From assembly GCA_018267215.1 (NCBI GenBank), contig JAFDYX010000002.1, positions 248,001 through 312,000 on the forward strand: 64,000 bases of DNA, read 5' to 3'. Below are positions 1-9,761 of the stretch, in pieces; position 1 is the first letter of the stretch, and each line of letters starts with the position of its first letter. The DNA is from Bacteroidota bacterium (GTDB taxonomy: Bacteria; Bacteroidota; Bacteroidia; Cytophagales; Cyclobacteriaceae). Under the pieces are notes generated by a model, which searched no databases, was not told the origin of the DNA, and saw nothing but the letters and a program-made list of their open reading frames with translations. The translations under genes were made by a program, and so were the position numbers.

Positions 1-1128
1 GCCTTGGGTGTCATCAGCCTGCTGTGGTATGTGGTGGGCTTCAGCTTGGCTTTTGGCGATGACATAGGCGGGGTGATCGGCAACCCGGCCACCTTTTTTG
101 CATTTCATCGGGTGGGGCTGAGCCCACATCCGGCCTTGGCGCCAACTTTTCCATTTCTGTTGTTTGCATTGTTCCAACTCAAGTTTGCCATCATCACACC
201 GGCATTAATTACCGGCAGTTTTGCTGAGCGTGTTAAGTTCACTTCGTATCTCATTTTTATGTGTTTGTTTTCTTTGCTGATCTATTGTCCGCTGGCACAT
301 TGGACGTGGCACCCCGATGGCTTTCTGCGAAAGATGGGCGTGCTGGATTTTGCCGGTGGCACAGTGGTGCACATGAGTGCCGGCTTTGCCGCCATTGCCG
401 GTGCTTTTGTATTGGGGAAACGACAAAATAAATTACATCAACCCGCTAATATTCCTTTCATCATTTTAGGAACAGGCATGCTGTGGTTTGGCTGGTTTGG
501 ATTTAATGCCGGCTCTGCTTTAGCCGCCAACGGCTTGGCAGTACAAGCTTTTGCCACTACCAATATGGCCACGGCTTCGGCCATGATTACCTGGGTGATG
601 TTCGATGCCTTGGTGGGGCGAAAAATTTCTGCCATGGGAGCCTGCATCGGTGCTGTGGTCGGCTTAGTAGCCATCACCCCGGCAGCGGGTTATGTTAATA
701 TCGGGCAAAGTGTGTTCATCGGCTTTGCGGCTGCCATCGTCAGCAACTTAGCTGTGTACTACCGGCAGCGTACTTCGCTGGACGATACATTAGATGTTTT
801 TCCTTGTCATGGATTGGGTGGAATTACCGGCATGCTCCTCACCGGTGTATTTGCTAAAGAGGTGGGATTAGTCAACGGCAAATTTGAAACTTTCGGCTAT
901 CATCTGCTGGCTTTGGTGATTGTGGGTGTGTTTTCGTTTGGCGGATCGTATCTCATTTTTAAACTAACCGGGTTGGTAACAAAACTCCGTGTATCACCGG
1001 AAGACGAACACCTCGGTCTGGACATCAGCCAGCATGCCGAGACAATCCATACATCTGATTTAGAAATACCGGTTGCCATGGAGAGCATCAGCCTGCAAAC
1101 AGCTCCGTCTGCGAAGGCAATAGGTTAA
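1..1128 (+). CDS. amt: Ammonium transporter (Amt family), 5' end cut by window
   Basis: C-terminal 375 or so residues of an Amt/Mep/Rh-type ammonium channel in the inner membrane. The reading frame is open to base 1, so the true start lies outside the window. Visible family marks are the DFAGGTVVH segment, which carries the first pore histidine, and the later CHGLGGITG segment with the second pore histidine. About eight hydrophobic helices separated by short loops remain, followed by a roughly 45-residue hydrophilic C-terminal tail. No GlnK/PII gene follows. The 3' end overlaps the 3' end of the convergent rnhB by 41 bp. Family assignment is firm; substrate specificity (ammonium/methylammonium) is by family. 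Confidence 0.95.
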   Translation, partial: ALGVISLLWYVVGFSLAFGDDIGGVIGNPATFFAFHRVGLSPHPALAPTFPFLLFALFQLKFAIITPALITGSFAERVKFTSYLIFMCLFSLLIYCPLAHWTWHPDGFLRKMGVLDFAGGTVVHMSAGFAAIAGAFVLGKRQNKLHQPANIPFIILGTGMLWFGWFGFNAGSALAANGLAVQAFATTNMATASAMITWVMFDALVGRKISAMGACIGAVVGLVAITPAAGYVNIGQSVFIGFAAAIVSNLAVYYRQRTSLDDTLDVFPCHGLGGITGMLLTGVFAKEVGLVNGKFETFGYHLLALVIVGVFSFGGSYLIFKLTGLVTKLRVSPEDEHLGLDISQHAETIHTSDLEIPVAMESISLQTAPSAKAIG

Positions 1129-1690
1129 ACGACCTTCGGTGATAGGGTGTGATACCCAATTTTTTTATTCCCGCTCGATGCGCGATAGTGGGATAACCTA
1201 CATTCGTTTTCCATCCGTAACCGGGAAACTGTGCGTCTAATTTTTTCATCAGTTCATCGCGGTAGGTTTTTGCCAGCACCGATGCGGCCGCAATGCTCAG
1301 GTACAACGCATCGCCCTTCACGATACATTCAAATTTTATTTTTTCTTGAGTCTTAAAACGGTTGCCGTCAATTAAAAGTAATTCCGGTTTCAATCTAAGT
1401 TGGCTTACCGCCCGCTGCATAGCGAGAAACGATGCATTTAAAATATTGATCTCATCTATTTCGGTATGGCTCACTTCGGCCACAGCCCAGGCCAACGCTT
1501 CGCGCTTGATCTCATCCTGCAGTAGTTCGCGCTCATGGCCAGTCAGTTGCTTGGAGTCGTTCAGGCGTTCGTGTTGAAAATTTTTGGGCAGGATAACGGC
1601 AGCAGCTACCACCGGGCCGGCCAAACATCCGCGCCCTACCTCATCGCAGCCGGCCTCTATCAGATCAGGTGTAAATGAAGACCGGAGCAT
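1088..1690 (-). CDS. rnhB: Ribonuclease HII
   Basis: 200-residue RNase HII, which cuts the RNA strand of RNA-DNA hybrids and removes single ribonucleotides misincorporated into DNA. The N-terminal GCDEVGRGCLAGPVVAAAV block carries the Asp-Glu metal ligands. The third acidic residue is in LLIDGN, and the fourth metal-binding region (AKTYRDELM) follows an SIAAASVLAK segment. Length is normal for the family. The tail overlaps the convergent ammonium transporter gene. The Nudix gene is divergent, with about 90 bp between the two proposed starts, so that stretch probably holds both promoters. Confidence 0.97.
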   Translation of the reverse strand: MLRSSFTPDLIEAGCDEVGRGCLAGPVVAAAVILPKNFQHERLNDSKQLTGHERELLQDEIKREALAWAVAEVSHTEIDEINILNASFLAMQRAVSQLRLKPELLLIDGNRFKTQEKIKFECIVKGDALYLSIAAASVLAKTYRDELMKKLDAQFPGYGWKTNVGYPTIAHRAGIKKLGITPYHRRSFNLLPSQTELFAG

Positions 1691-1782
1691 GGCATCGAAA
1701 TAAAAAGATATTCATTCCTAAAATGATTGTAGAAATACAAATTCAATCCATCAAATTTACCAACAAGAATCAAACAACGCGT

Positions 1783-2319
1783 ATGAACTGGCAAACTCTC
1801 TCGACAGAAGACATTTACGAAAACCCGTGGATTAAGCTGGAAGAACACCGGGTGATCAATCCCTCGGGGAAAAATAGTATTTACGGAAAAGTACATTTTA
1901 AAAATATGGCCATCGGCATCATTGCCCTGGACGAAGAAAAAAATATATGGCTGGTGGGGCAGCATCGCTACGTGCTGAATGAATGGAGTTGGGAAATACC
2001 TGAAGGTGGCGGGCCGCATCATCAAACTCCGTTAGAATCGGCTCAGCGCGAGCTGCTGGAAGAAACAGGCATCCATGCCGTACAATGGAAAGAAATTTTA
2101 AAAAGCCACCTCTCTAATTCCGTGTCAGACGAGGTGGGCTATGTTTTTTTGGCACAAGGGTTATCCTATTCCGATCCACAACGCGAAAGCACCGAAGCCG
2201 ACATGAAGGTGCGCAAACTTCCATTAACAGAAGCTTTACAACAGGTAATGGATGGAGAAATTACCGACAGCCTCAGCATGATGGGCATCCTGAAAGTAGC
2301 CCGGATGCTGAACATCTAA
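1783..2319 (+). CDS. Nudix hydrolase, ADP-ribose pyrophosphatase type
   Basis: 178-residue Nudix protein, probably hydrolysing ADP-ribose or a similar nucleoside diphosphate derivative. The N-terminal part (WIKLEEHRV, then GKVHFKNMAIGIIALDEEKNIWLVGQHRY) has the beta-rich layout of ADPRase-type Nudix enzymes. The Nudix box is GGGPHHQTPLESAQRELLEETGI spread over about residues 82-104. The REUxEExGU half is intact, but the glutamate expected in Gx5E is read as Gln. The frame is open further upstream (ATG at 1723, other starts back to 1675), but that would run into rnhB; the ATG at 1783 starts where homologous proteins usually do. The stop is only 2 bp from the convergent giant secreted-protein gene. 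Confidence 0.9.
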   Translation: MNWQTLSTEDIYENPWIKLEEHRVINPSGKNSIYGKVHFKNMAIGIIALDEEKNIWLVGQHRYVLNEWSWEIPEGGGPHHQTPLESAQRELLEETGIHAVQWKEILKSHLSNSVSDEVGYVFLAQGLSYSDPQRESTEADMKVRKLPLTEALQQVMDGEITDSLSMMGILKVARMLNI

Positions 2320-2321
2320 CA

Positions 2322-5300
2322 TTATTTAATGATCAGCCGTTGTACGAAGCCTGTGTTTGTTCTGATGATGTACACACCCGAACTCAATGTTGATACGTTT
2401 ATCTGGCTGGCGTTGCTCACCGATAAAACCGGCTGACCTAATCCGTCATAGATAGTGGCCGATCCGGAAAAATTTGTACTCAATTTATCAGTCGAGGAAA
2501 CAGGATTAGGGTAGATCATAAAAGTAAATCCTATTCCTTTGTTTTCAACAGACGCAATGGCTACAACTGTTTCATGCTTATCAAAATCAGTTTGCTTGAG
2601 GCGGTAGTAGGAAATGCCGGGTAGCGGATTCTCATCTGCTAACGAGTAATCGGAAACGGCAGACGTTGTGCCTGCACCTTTCACCGTTGCTATCTTCTCA
2701 AAAGCGCTTCCATCAGGAGAGCGTTCGATTGTGAAGAAATCATTGTTTAACTCCGACTCGGTTTCCCACGTCAGTTTGGCAACGCCATTGTCGAGTGCTG
2801 CATTAAAATAATTAAGTGTAATAGGGAGCGGGTTTGCCAACGATGAGGAGGCCAACGCAAACGGGCTGAATGATGTAACCGCTGCCGATGATGTAACCGT
2901 GCCATTGGTAGCATTGCCTGTAGTGCTGCCATTTCCGTGGCTTACCCAGTTGGTTAAGTTCCAGCGGCCTACTAACAATTTCGTGATATCGGTGATGTAT
3001 GGCCCCGAACAATCGGGCGAGTTCCAGCTTAAGGTTACAAACACATTGGATGCACCCACGGTGCGGTTCAATATCCAATACTCACAACTGCTTACGGTTA
3101 ATATAGGAGACTGATAGGTAGAAGCCCCGCCATAGGCTTGTGCCCCTCTGAAAAACTGGGCGGTAAAGGCATCCGTACCTACTGACGGAGCGCTGATACC
3201 TATAGAACGATAAATGCCGGCAGTACCTACCGGGAAAATAAAGGCTTGATTTCCGGTTTTGCGTACCGGCCCATCTACGAAGCTGGCGTTAGAAGCCCCT
3301 GAGGTAGTAGCTCCGCTAATAAAATTCAAATAATTAACAGTTGATGACGTTAACACGCCTGTTGTAAAGGTGGCGCTGGCACCTACGTTTACAATCGTGT
3401 TTAAGTTGACTATGCCACCCGATGAGGTATTCATCACCATGCGGTTAATGGTTGGAACGGCCGATCCGGTAATAGAAATGTTTTGTGTTCCTCCGCTTCC
3501 GTTAAATGATACTACTCCGCTGTTCGCCCCAAATACCATGGCTACAGAAGAGTTAACCGTAACATTGCCGGCATACGTTGATGTATTAACATAAGCCGGT
3601 TGAATAGTGCCCGCGGTTTGATTGTAAGTAACGGCATTGGCAAACACATCGCCATTCGCACCTGCTTGCCTCAATATACCAATGTTGGTATTAGTGAAGG
3701 TAGCGGCAGCATTGAAAGTATTTCCGCCCACGCTACCATCGGTGGATGTACCTGTTTTGGTAAAAGAACTCGTGCCGTTAAACGTAGCTCCGTTCAATAA
3801 AATTCGTGGGGAGTTTACTGTCAGGTTTCCATTCCAAGTTGAGGAAGGGCCGGTTTGAAAGGTGGCAGACGTGCCGCCCAAAGTTAAGCTTTGTGGTGTA
3901 GCGCTGTTTTGTGTAAACCGTTGCAGCAATAATGTGCCTAATGTAAACCCACTGCCGCCCACCGAAATAGTTTTGCCTGCTGCCAGTGTGGCCGTACCAG
4001 ATGCGTTCTCGCAAAACCACACACCTGTGCCATTGGTAGAGTTAACAATGATATTGCCATTAAAAAAGTTGTTACCTATATATGCCACACGTACATAAGA
4101 TGAGCCTGTGTTGGTAAACGTTACATCGCCATTGTAAGTGCTGCCGGCAGATAATTCAAGTAACAGGTCTGCCGGTGAGTTATTGATAACAGAAGTTGTA
4201 CCGTTAAATGTATTATTTCCGTTCGTACGTAAATTACCAGAACTGGATAGTGCATTTGTAATAGTGGTAGTGGAAGCAAAAATATTGTTACCGGTACCTG
4301 TGTTACCACCGGCACCGTTTTTTGTTAATGATGCCGTTCCATTATAGGTGGCGCCATCCAAATACAACTGCGGTGATAAAAAGGATACATTTCCATTGAA
4401 GACTGAACTATTACCTATGCGCAAAGAAGCCGTGCCGGTAAGCGCCAGACTTTGTGCTGTTGAGCCTACTTGTGTAAACTGGTAAAATCTCAATTCGCCC
4501 GTTGAGAAGCCGGTTCCTCCAATGGAAACTGTTTTACCTGTTGCCATAGAAGAAGCACCACCGCTATTGCCAAAATAGATGCCTACACCATTATTGCAAT
4601 TAACAATGAGGTTGCCGTTAAACTGTGTGCCTGATGTGGTTTGCGACATGTAAATGGCAGAAGTTCCTGTATTGGTAAGTGTCAAGTCGCCATTAAAGGT
4701 ATCCAGCCCACTGCCCGCATTGATGAACTGGCCTGTGCCCGTGTTGGTAAACGAAGTGGCTAAATTAAAAATATTTCCTCCTTGGCTTGTGTCGTTGGTG
4801 CCGCCTGTCTTCGTTACACTCGCGGTGCCGTTGTAAGTGCAGCCATTCAGGTTGATGGTGGGTGTGGTAAAAACAATATTGCCATTGAAGGTAGAGCTGG
4901 GTCCTACTGTTAATGCCGCTACATTGGTCAATGTTAAAGTCTGTGCTGTACCCCCTACTTGTGTAAACCGCGGTAAACTAAGTGTGCCAAATGTAAACCC
5001 GCTGCCTCCAACCGAAATTGTTTTTGTGTTGGCTAATGTAACCGTGCCGGTTCCCTGATCGGAAAAATACACACCAATACCCGATGTACTATTGACTATT
5101 ATATTTCCATTAAATACGTTGGTGCCTGTGAAAGCTGCGCGTATGTATGACGAACCTGTATTGTTCATGGTTACATCGCCATTATAGGTGCTGCCTGTTG
5201 CCAATTCCAAAAGCAAGTCGGCACTACCGCTATTGGTCAGTGTGGTTGTACCGTTAAAGATATTGTTGCCATTAGTCCTGAGTTGAGCCGAGCCGCTGTT

Positions 5301-8300
5301 GACAATCGTGGTAGTTGAAGCGAATATATTGTTGCCTGCGCCATTGTTGTTCCCCGCTCCATTCTTTTCTAAATAAGCCGTACCGTTATAAGTACATCCA
5401 CTGAGAAGCAGTTGAGGTGCTATAAAGTTAACATTGCCATTGAATGTTGATGCCGGGCCAACTGTTAATGTCGCTACATTTGTTAAGGTTAGCGATTGCG
5501 GTGTTGACCCCAGTTGTGTAAACCTTGCAAGAATAAGGGCGCCAAACGAAAAACCAGAACTACCGACTGAGATAGTCTTGCCCGAGGCAAGGATAGATGT
5601 ACCTGATGTGTTAGTAGAGAAATAAACTCCGCTTCCAGAAGTGCTGTTGACGATGATATTGCCGTTGAACTGGTTGCCGGCTGAATTATAGCCTAAGTGA
5701 AGAATAGCACTGCCGGTATTGGTAAACGTAGCATCTCCATTAAAAATATCAGGAGAAGTATTTCCGGTCATTAAATAGCCACCACCTGAGCAAACTAACG
5801 TACAAGTGGAATTGAAGATATTTCCTCCATTGCCAACATTATTAGTCGCGCCATTTTTTTCGATGTAGGCCGTGCCATTATAAGTAGTGCCATTCAGGTT
5901 TACCTGCGGAGCTACAAAATTGACATTGCCATTAAAAGTAGAAGAAGAGCCAAGCGTTAAAAGTGCTGTGCCTGTCAGCGTCAGGTTTTGGGCGGTAGTG
6001 CCCATCTGAGTAAACTTCTGCAAAATCAACTGCCCGGTATTAAATCCTACACCCCCAGCCGAAATAGTTTTACTATTGGCAAGAATAGAAGTGCCGGATG
6101 CCGCTGACGAAAAATTAATGCCGTTTCCACCCGTGCAATTGACAATGATATTCCCATTGAACTGATTACCCGCTGAATTATATGCCGGGTAAATCCAGCT
6201 TGAGCCGGTATTGGTAAACGTTACATCGCCATTGAAAACATCTGGAAAAGAATTTCCCATCAGCAGATAATTGCTTCCGGAATTTACGATAGTCGTAGTT
6301 CCCTGAAATATGTTATTGCCGGTTCCGCCATCGTTGTTGGCTCCATTTTTTTCGATGTAGGCAGTGCCATTATAGGTGCATCCGTTGAGGAATACTCGCG
6401 GTGCCACAAAATTAACGTTACCGCCAAATGTAGTGTTAGACCCCACGGTTAAGCTGGCCGTACCCGTTAAAGTTAAGTTAACAGGTGCCGATCCGTTTTG
6501 TGTAAAATTCATGATGCTTAGTGCACCCGATGAATAACCTGCCATACCAATGGAAATTGTATAAGTAGCCGCCATGGTGGAGGTGCCCCCATTGTTACCA
6601 AAATAAATACCCGTTCCGGGGTTGGGCTGCGATACTATTACATTGCCATTAAACTGGGTGCCTGCCGCAGTGTACGCCAAATAGATATTGGAAGACCCTG
6701 TATTATTAACAGTGAGCGCCCCATTGAAAATATCCGGAGAGGAGTTGGATAGAAGAAAGTTGCCGGTGCCTGAGTTTACCAAAGTAACTGTTGAGTTGAA
6801 TGTGTTGCCGCCCGCACTGTTATTATTGCTGGCACCATTTTTTTCGATGTAGGCAGTGCCACTGTACACACAGCCATTCAGATATACCTGAGGCGCTATA
6901 AAATTAACGTTGCCACCAAGAGCAGAGCCGGGACCAACTGTAAGTGTTGAAGTTCCTGAGAATGTATTCAAGTTTATAGCCACTGAACCTTGCTGCGTGA
7001 ATCGTGGTAAAGTCAAACTCCCACCCGTATAACCAGCCCCTCCTATCGAAATGGTATTGCCTGCTGCCATTGTTGAACTGGCAGAAGCATTTATATTAAA
7101 ATTAATACCTGTTGCAGCTGCACTGTTGCTCACCACAATGTTGCCATTGTATGCAGAGGTGCCATTTACTCCCATCTGTATTTGTGTACCGGAGTTGCTG
7201 TTGGCTAGGTTAATAGTTACCGTTCCGGCAAAGGTGGCCGTTGTGCCTGTGCCATTCAATAAACGATAGTTACTTTGAATGCTGCCATTGCAATTGATCG
7301 TCAGGTTGCCACCAAAAGATATATTGGTATTAGTACCTTCAGCAATTAAATAAGACCAAGGATCAGCACCTCCTGATTTATTCGAATTAAGCGTTACATC
7401 TCCGGCAAACGTGGTGGTTTGCCCTGTATGGTTTTGGGCAATGTAAATGCGATAACTGCCTGTGTTATTAAAAGTAGTGGTAGCATTAAATTGATCGCGG
7501 TTGGTATTGCCAAAAAGTAAGTATCCACTACCACTGTTTTCAATGGTGGTTACTCCGTTAAAAATATTGCCACCGCTACCGTTATCATTGCTGGCTCCAT
7601 TCTTTTCTATATAAGCAGTGCCGCTATAAGTTGCCCCGTTTAACAATATACCCGGAGCTATAAAATTGACATTGCCCCCAAGGGCAGAGCCGGGGCCTAC
7701 CGTAAGCGTTGAAGTTCCGGTAAATGTATTCAAGTTTACAGCTACCGACCCCTGTTGCGTAAATCTTGACATCGCCAAGCTGCCACCGGTGAAGCCACCC
7801 CCACCTATTGAAATAGTATTGCCTGCAGTCATCGTTGAACTGGCCGAAGCATTTGTATTGAAAGCGATACCAGCAGCGGCTGCACTGTTGCTCACCACAA
7901 TGTTGCCATTGTATGTAGAGGTGCCATTTACTCCCATCTGTATTTGTGTACCGGAGTTGCTGTTGGCTAAGTTAATAGTTACTGTTCCGGCAAAGGTGGC
8001 TGTAGTACCAGTCCCTAGTAAAAAGCGATGATTGCTTTGCAATGCACCATTGCAGTTGATGGTGAGATTGCCACCAAAAGAAACATTGGTGTTTGTGTTT
8101 TCACAAATAAAATATGACCAGCCATCTACACCGCCCGATTTATTGGTATTGAGTGTTACATCACCGGCAAAGGTGGTCGTTTGCCCTGTATGGTTATGGG
8201 CAATGTAAATGCGATAACTGCCGGTATTATTAAAAGTAGCAGTAGCATTAAACTGATCGCTCATTGCATTTCCCAGATACAATGCTCCCGAACCGCTGTT

Positions 8301-9605
8301 GGTGATTGTTGTAGCTCCGTTAAAAATATTGCCACCGCTACCATAATCATTGCTGGCTCCATTCTTTTCTATGTAAGCAGTGCCGCTATAGGTTGCCCCG
8401 TTTAACAATATACCCGGAGCTATAAAATTGACATTGCCCCCAAACGCAGAACTGGGGCCTATCGCCAGGCCGGCCGTTCCAGAAAATGTATTTAGTGTTT
8501 GTGCTGTACTGCCAGATTGTGTAAACCTGGCAAGCGAAAGAGTACCACCCGTAAAGCCACCTACACCTATTGAAATAGTCCTCCCTGTGGCCAGTGTTGA
8601 ACTGGCAGAAGCATTTATATTAAAATTAATACCTGTTGCAGCTGCACTGTTGCTCACCACAACATTGCCATTGTATGCAGAGGTGCCATTTACTCCCATC
8701 TGTATTTGTGTACCGGAGTTGCTGTTGGCTAGGTTAATAGTTACCGTTCCGGCAAAGGTGGCCGTTGTGCCTGTGCCTTGCAAAAAGCGACAATTACTTA
8801 GAATACTGCCATTGCAATTAATAGTCAGGTTACCACCAAAAGAAACATTGGTGTTCCCTCCATCACAGATGAAATATGACCATCCATCAACACCGCCCGA
8901 CTTATTCGAATTAAACGTTACATCTCCGGCAAACGTGGTCGTTTGTCCTGTATGGTTTTGGGCAATAAAAATGCGGTAAGTGCCGGTATTATTAAAAGTA
9001 GTGGTAGCATTAAATTGATCGCGGTTGGTATTGCCAAAAAGTAAGTATCCACTACCATTGTTTTCAATGGTGGTTACTCCGTTAAAAATATTGCCACCGC
9101 TACCGTTATCATTCCCTGCTCCGGTCTTGGTTACATTTACAATTCCATTAAAAGTGCTGCCACTAAAATAGATGTCAGATGAAGATCCCGTAACATCCGC
9201 TCCCAACAAAGTACCATTAAATGTTACCGAGGTGGCATTCAAAGAAACCGAAGCACTCCCTCCTGTATTGGCCACAGTACCTTTAGTAAACATGGCCGTG
9301 CCTGTTACTGTCAGTATATTTCCACTCAGGTCAACTGTGCCGGTGTAGGCAGTAATCATACTGAAACCGCCCACAGTAGGTGCCATGTCGAGCGTACAAT
9401 TACCAGTTTTCCCTCCGGCTCCATCAAAAATAGCTACATCGCCCGCCCCCGGTACGGAAGCGCCACCGGCACCACCGGAGGCGGCTGACCAGTTTGCTGT
9501 ATTGTTCCAGTTGCTGGCTATGGCCGATACCCAATACCGGTTGGCTGCTAATCCCCCAAAAACTGTGAAAACAGTTAAAATGGATGTCAGTAGAATTCTT
9601 TTCAT
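2322..9605 (-). CDS. Giant repetitive secreted protein with T9SS C-terminal sorting domain
   Basis: 2427-residue predicted surface or secreted protein. Starting at the ATG at 9605 gives a clean signal peptide (MKRILLTSILTVFTVFGGLAA); an upstream in-frame start at 9629 would spoil it. The body is extremely rich in Gly, Asn, Thr and Ser, almost without Cys, and built from beta-strand-like repeats with recurring phrases such as GGNIFNG, TTTFNNTGS, YNGN and NGATYSGTAYIEKNGA, as expected of a parallel beta-helix or adhesin-like rod. Three 254-residue repeats dominate the N-terminal third, and shorter divergent units follow. The C-terminal 250 residues contain a NYF(N)A-LTWET-FFTIERSPDG module, then a type A T9SS sorting domain (IYPNP near the start, final SGVYIIRTNTGFVQRLIIK). 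Function is unknown: adhesion, gliding or matrix roles are possible inferences. Confidence 0.93.
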   Translation of the reverse strand: MKRILLTSILTVFTVFGGLAANRYWVSAIASNWNNTANWSAASGGAGGASVPGAGDVAIFDGAGGKTGNCTLDMAPTVGGFSMITAYTGTVDLSGNILTVTGTAMFTKGTVANTGGSASVSLNATSVTFNGTLLGADVTGSSSDIYFSGSTFNGIVNVTKTGAGNDNGSGGNIFNGVTTIENNGSGYLLFGNTNRDQFNATTTFNNTGTYRIFIAQNHTGQTTTFAGDVTFNSNKSGGVDGWSYFICDGGNTNVSFGGNLTINCNGSILSNCRFLQGTGTTATFAGTVTINLANSNSGTQIQMGVNGTSAYNGNVVVSNSAAATGINFNINASASSTLATGRTISIGVGGFTGGTLSLARFTQSGSTAQTLNTFSGTAGLAIGPSSAFGGNVNFIAPGILLNGATYSGTAYIEKNGASNDYGSGGNIFNGATTITNSGSGALYLGNAMSDQFNATATFNNTGSYRIYIAHNHTGQTTTFAGDVTLNTNKSGGVDGWSYFICENTNTNVSFGGNLTINCNGALQSNHRFLLGTGTTATFAGTVTINLANSNSGTQIQMGVNGTSTYNGNIVVSNSAAAAGIAFNTNASASSTMTAGNTISIGGGGFTGGSLAMSRFTQQGSVAVNLNTFTGTSTLTVGPGSALGGNVNFIAPGILLNGATYSGTAYIEKNGASNDNGSGGNIFNGVTTIENSGSGYLLFGNTNRDQFNATTTFNNTGSYRIYIAQNHTGQTTTFAGDVTLNSNKSGGADPWSYLIAEGTNTNISFGGNLTINCNGSIQSNYRLLNGTGTTATFAGTVTINLANSNSGTQIQMGVNGTSAYNGNIVVSNSAAATGINFNINASASSTMAAGNTISIGGAGYTGGSLTLPRFTQQGSVAINLNTFSGTSTLTVGPGSALGGNVNFIAPQVYLNGCVYSGTAYIEKNGASNNNSAGGNTFNSTVTLVNSGTGNFLLSNSSPDIFNGALTVNNTGSSNIYLAYTAAGTQFNGNVIVSQPNPGTGIYFGNNGGTSTMAATYTISIGMAGYSSGALSIMNFTQNGSAPVNLTLTGTASLTVGSNTTFGGNVNFVAPRVFLNGCTYNGTAYIEKNGANNDGGTGNNIFQGTTTIVNSGSNYLLMGNSFPDVFNGDVTFTNTGSSWIYPAYNSAGNQFNGNIIVNCTGGNGINFSSAASGTSILANSKTISAGGVGFNTGQLILQKFTQMGTTAQNLTLTGTALLTLGSSSTFNGNVNFVAPQVNLNGTTYNGTAYIEKNGATNNVGNGGNIFNSTCTLVCSGGGYLMTGNTSPDIFNGDATFTNTGSAILHLGYNSAGNQFNGNIIVNSTSGSGVYFSTNTSGTSILASGKTISVGSSGFSFGALILARFTQLGSTPQSLTLTNVATLTVGPASTFNGNVNFIAPQLLLSGCTYNGTAYLEKNGAGNNNGAGNNIFASTTTIVNSGSAQLRTNGNNIFNGTTTLTNSGSADLLLELATGSTYNGDVTMNNTGSSYIRAAFTGTNVFNGNIIVNSTSGIGVYFSDQGTGTVTLANTKTISVGGSGFTFGTLSLPRFTQVGGTAQTLTLTNVAALTVGPSSTFNGNIVFTTPTINLNGCTYNGTASVTKTGGTNDTSQGGNIFNLATSFTNTGTGQFINAGSGLDTFNGDLTLTNTGTSAIYMSQTTSGTQFNGNLIVNCNNGVGIYFGNSGGASSMATGKTVSIGGTGFSTGELRFYQFTQVGSTAQSLALTGTASLRIGNSSVFNGNVSFLSPQLYLDGATYNGTASLTKNGAGGNTGTGNNIFASTTTITNALSSSGNLRTNGNNTFNGTTSVINNSPADLLLELSAGSTYNGDVTFTNTGSSYVRVAYIGNNFFNGNIIVNSTNGTGVWFCENASGTATLAAGKTISVGGSGFTLGTLLLQRFTQNSATPQSLTLGGTSATFQTGPSSTWNGNLTVNSPRILLNGATFNGTSSFTKTGTSTDGSVGGNTFNAAATFTNTNIGILRQAGANGDVFANAVTYNQTAGTIQPAYVNTSTYAGNVTVNSSVAMVFGANSGVVSFNGSGGTQNISITGSAVPTINRMVMNTSSGGIVNLNTIVNVGASATFTTGVLTSSTVNYLNFISGATTSGASNASFVDGPVRKTGNQAFIFPVGTAGIYRSIGISAPSVGTDAFTAQFFRGAQAYGGASTYQSPILTVSSCEYWILNRTVGASNVFVTLSWNSPDCSGPYITDITKLLVGRWNLTNWVSHGNGSTTGNATNGTVTSSAAVTSFSPFALASSSLANPLPITLNYFNAALDNGVAKLTWETESELNNDFFTIERSPDGSAFEKIATVKGAGTTSAVSDYSLADENPLPGISYYRLKQTDFDKHETVVAIASVENKGIGFTFMIYPNPVSSTDKLSTNFSGSATIYDGLGQPVLSVSNASQINVSTLSSGVYIIRTNTGFVQRLIIK
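6830..9115. repeat. Three tandem 762-bp intragenic repeats
   Basis: Within the giant T9SS gene, the same block recurs with an exact period of 762 bp (254 codons). For example, the string gtgccatttactcccatctg starts at 7159, 7921 and 8683. Many stretches of more than 50 bp look identical or nearly so between copies, while others differ at synonymous sites. Outer limits are approximate. The period is a multiple of three, so loss or gain of a copy would keep the frame. Confidence 0.9.
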
Positions 9606-9626
9606 AGATACTATTTCCCTATGTTG

Positions 9627-9634
9627 CAAAAATA
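9627..9634 (-). promoter_or_regulatory. Putative -7 box TATTTTTG for the T9SS gene
   Basis: The minus strand reads TATTTTTG, a full match to the Bacteroidota -7 consensus TAnnTTTG, 22 bases before the chosen ATG at 9605. I see no good -33 TTTG at the usual 19-21 bp distance, so this rests on the -7 match alone. Confidence 0.4.
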
Positions 9635-9761
9635 CTTTTATCCATTCATATAAAGTTTCTCTTCATCTGAAAAATATGTTCCAAAATGCAGCTTATTGTA
9701 ACCAATTTCTGCCACTTACGTCTATTTACCATTGTTATTGAATATCCCTTATTAATAAACC

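Noticed and set aside
7666-8979. Long plus-strand ORFs opposite the giant T9SS gene (for example 8428-8979, 183 codons)
   Set aside because: They repeat with the 762-bp period and arise because the antisense of the Gly/Asn/Thr-rich repeats lacks stops; no start signals or family features.
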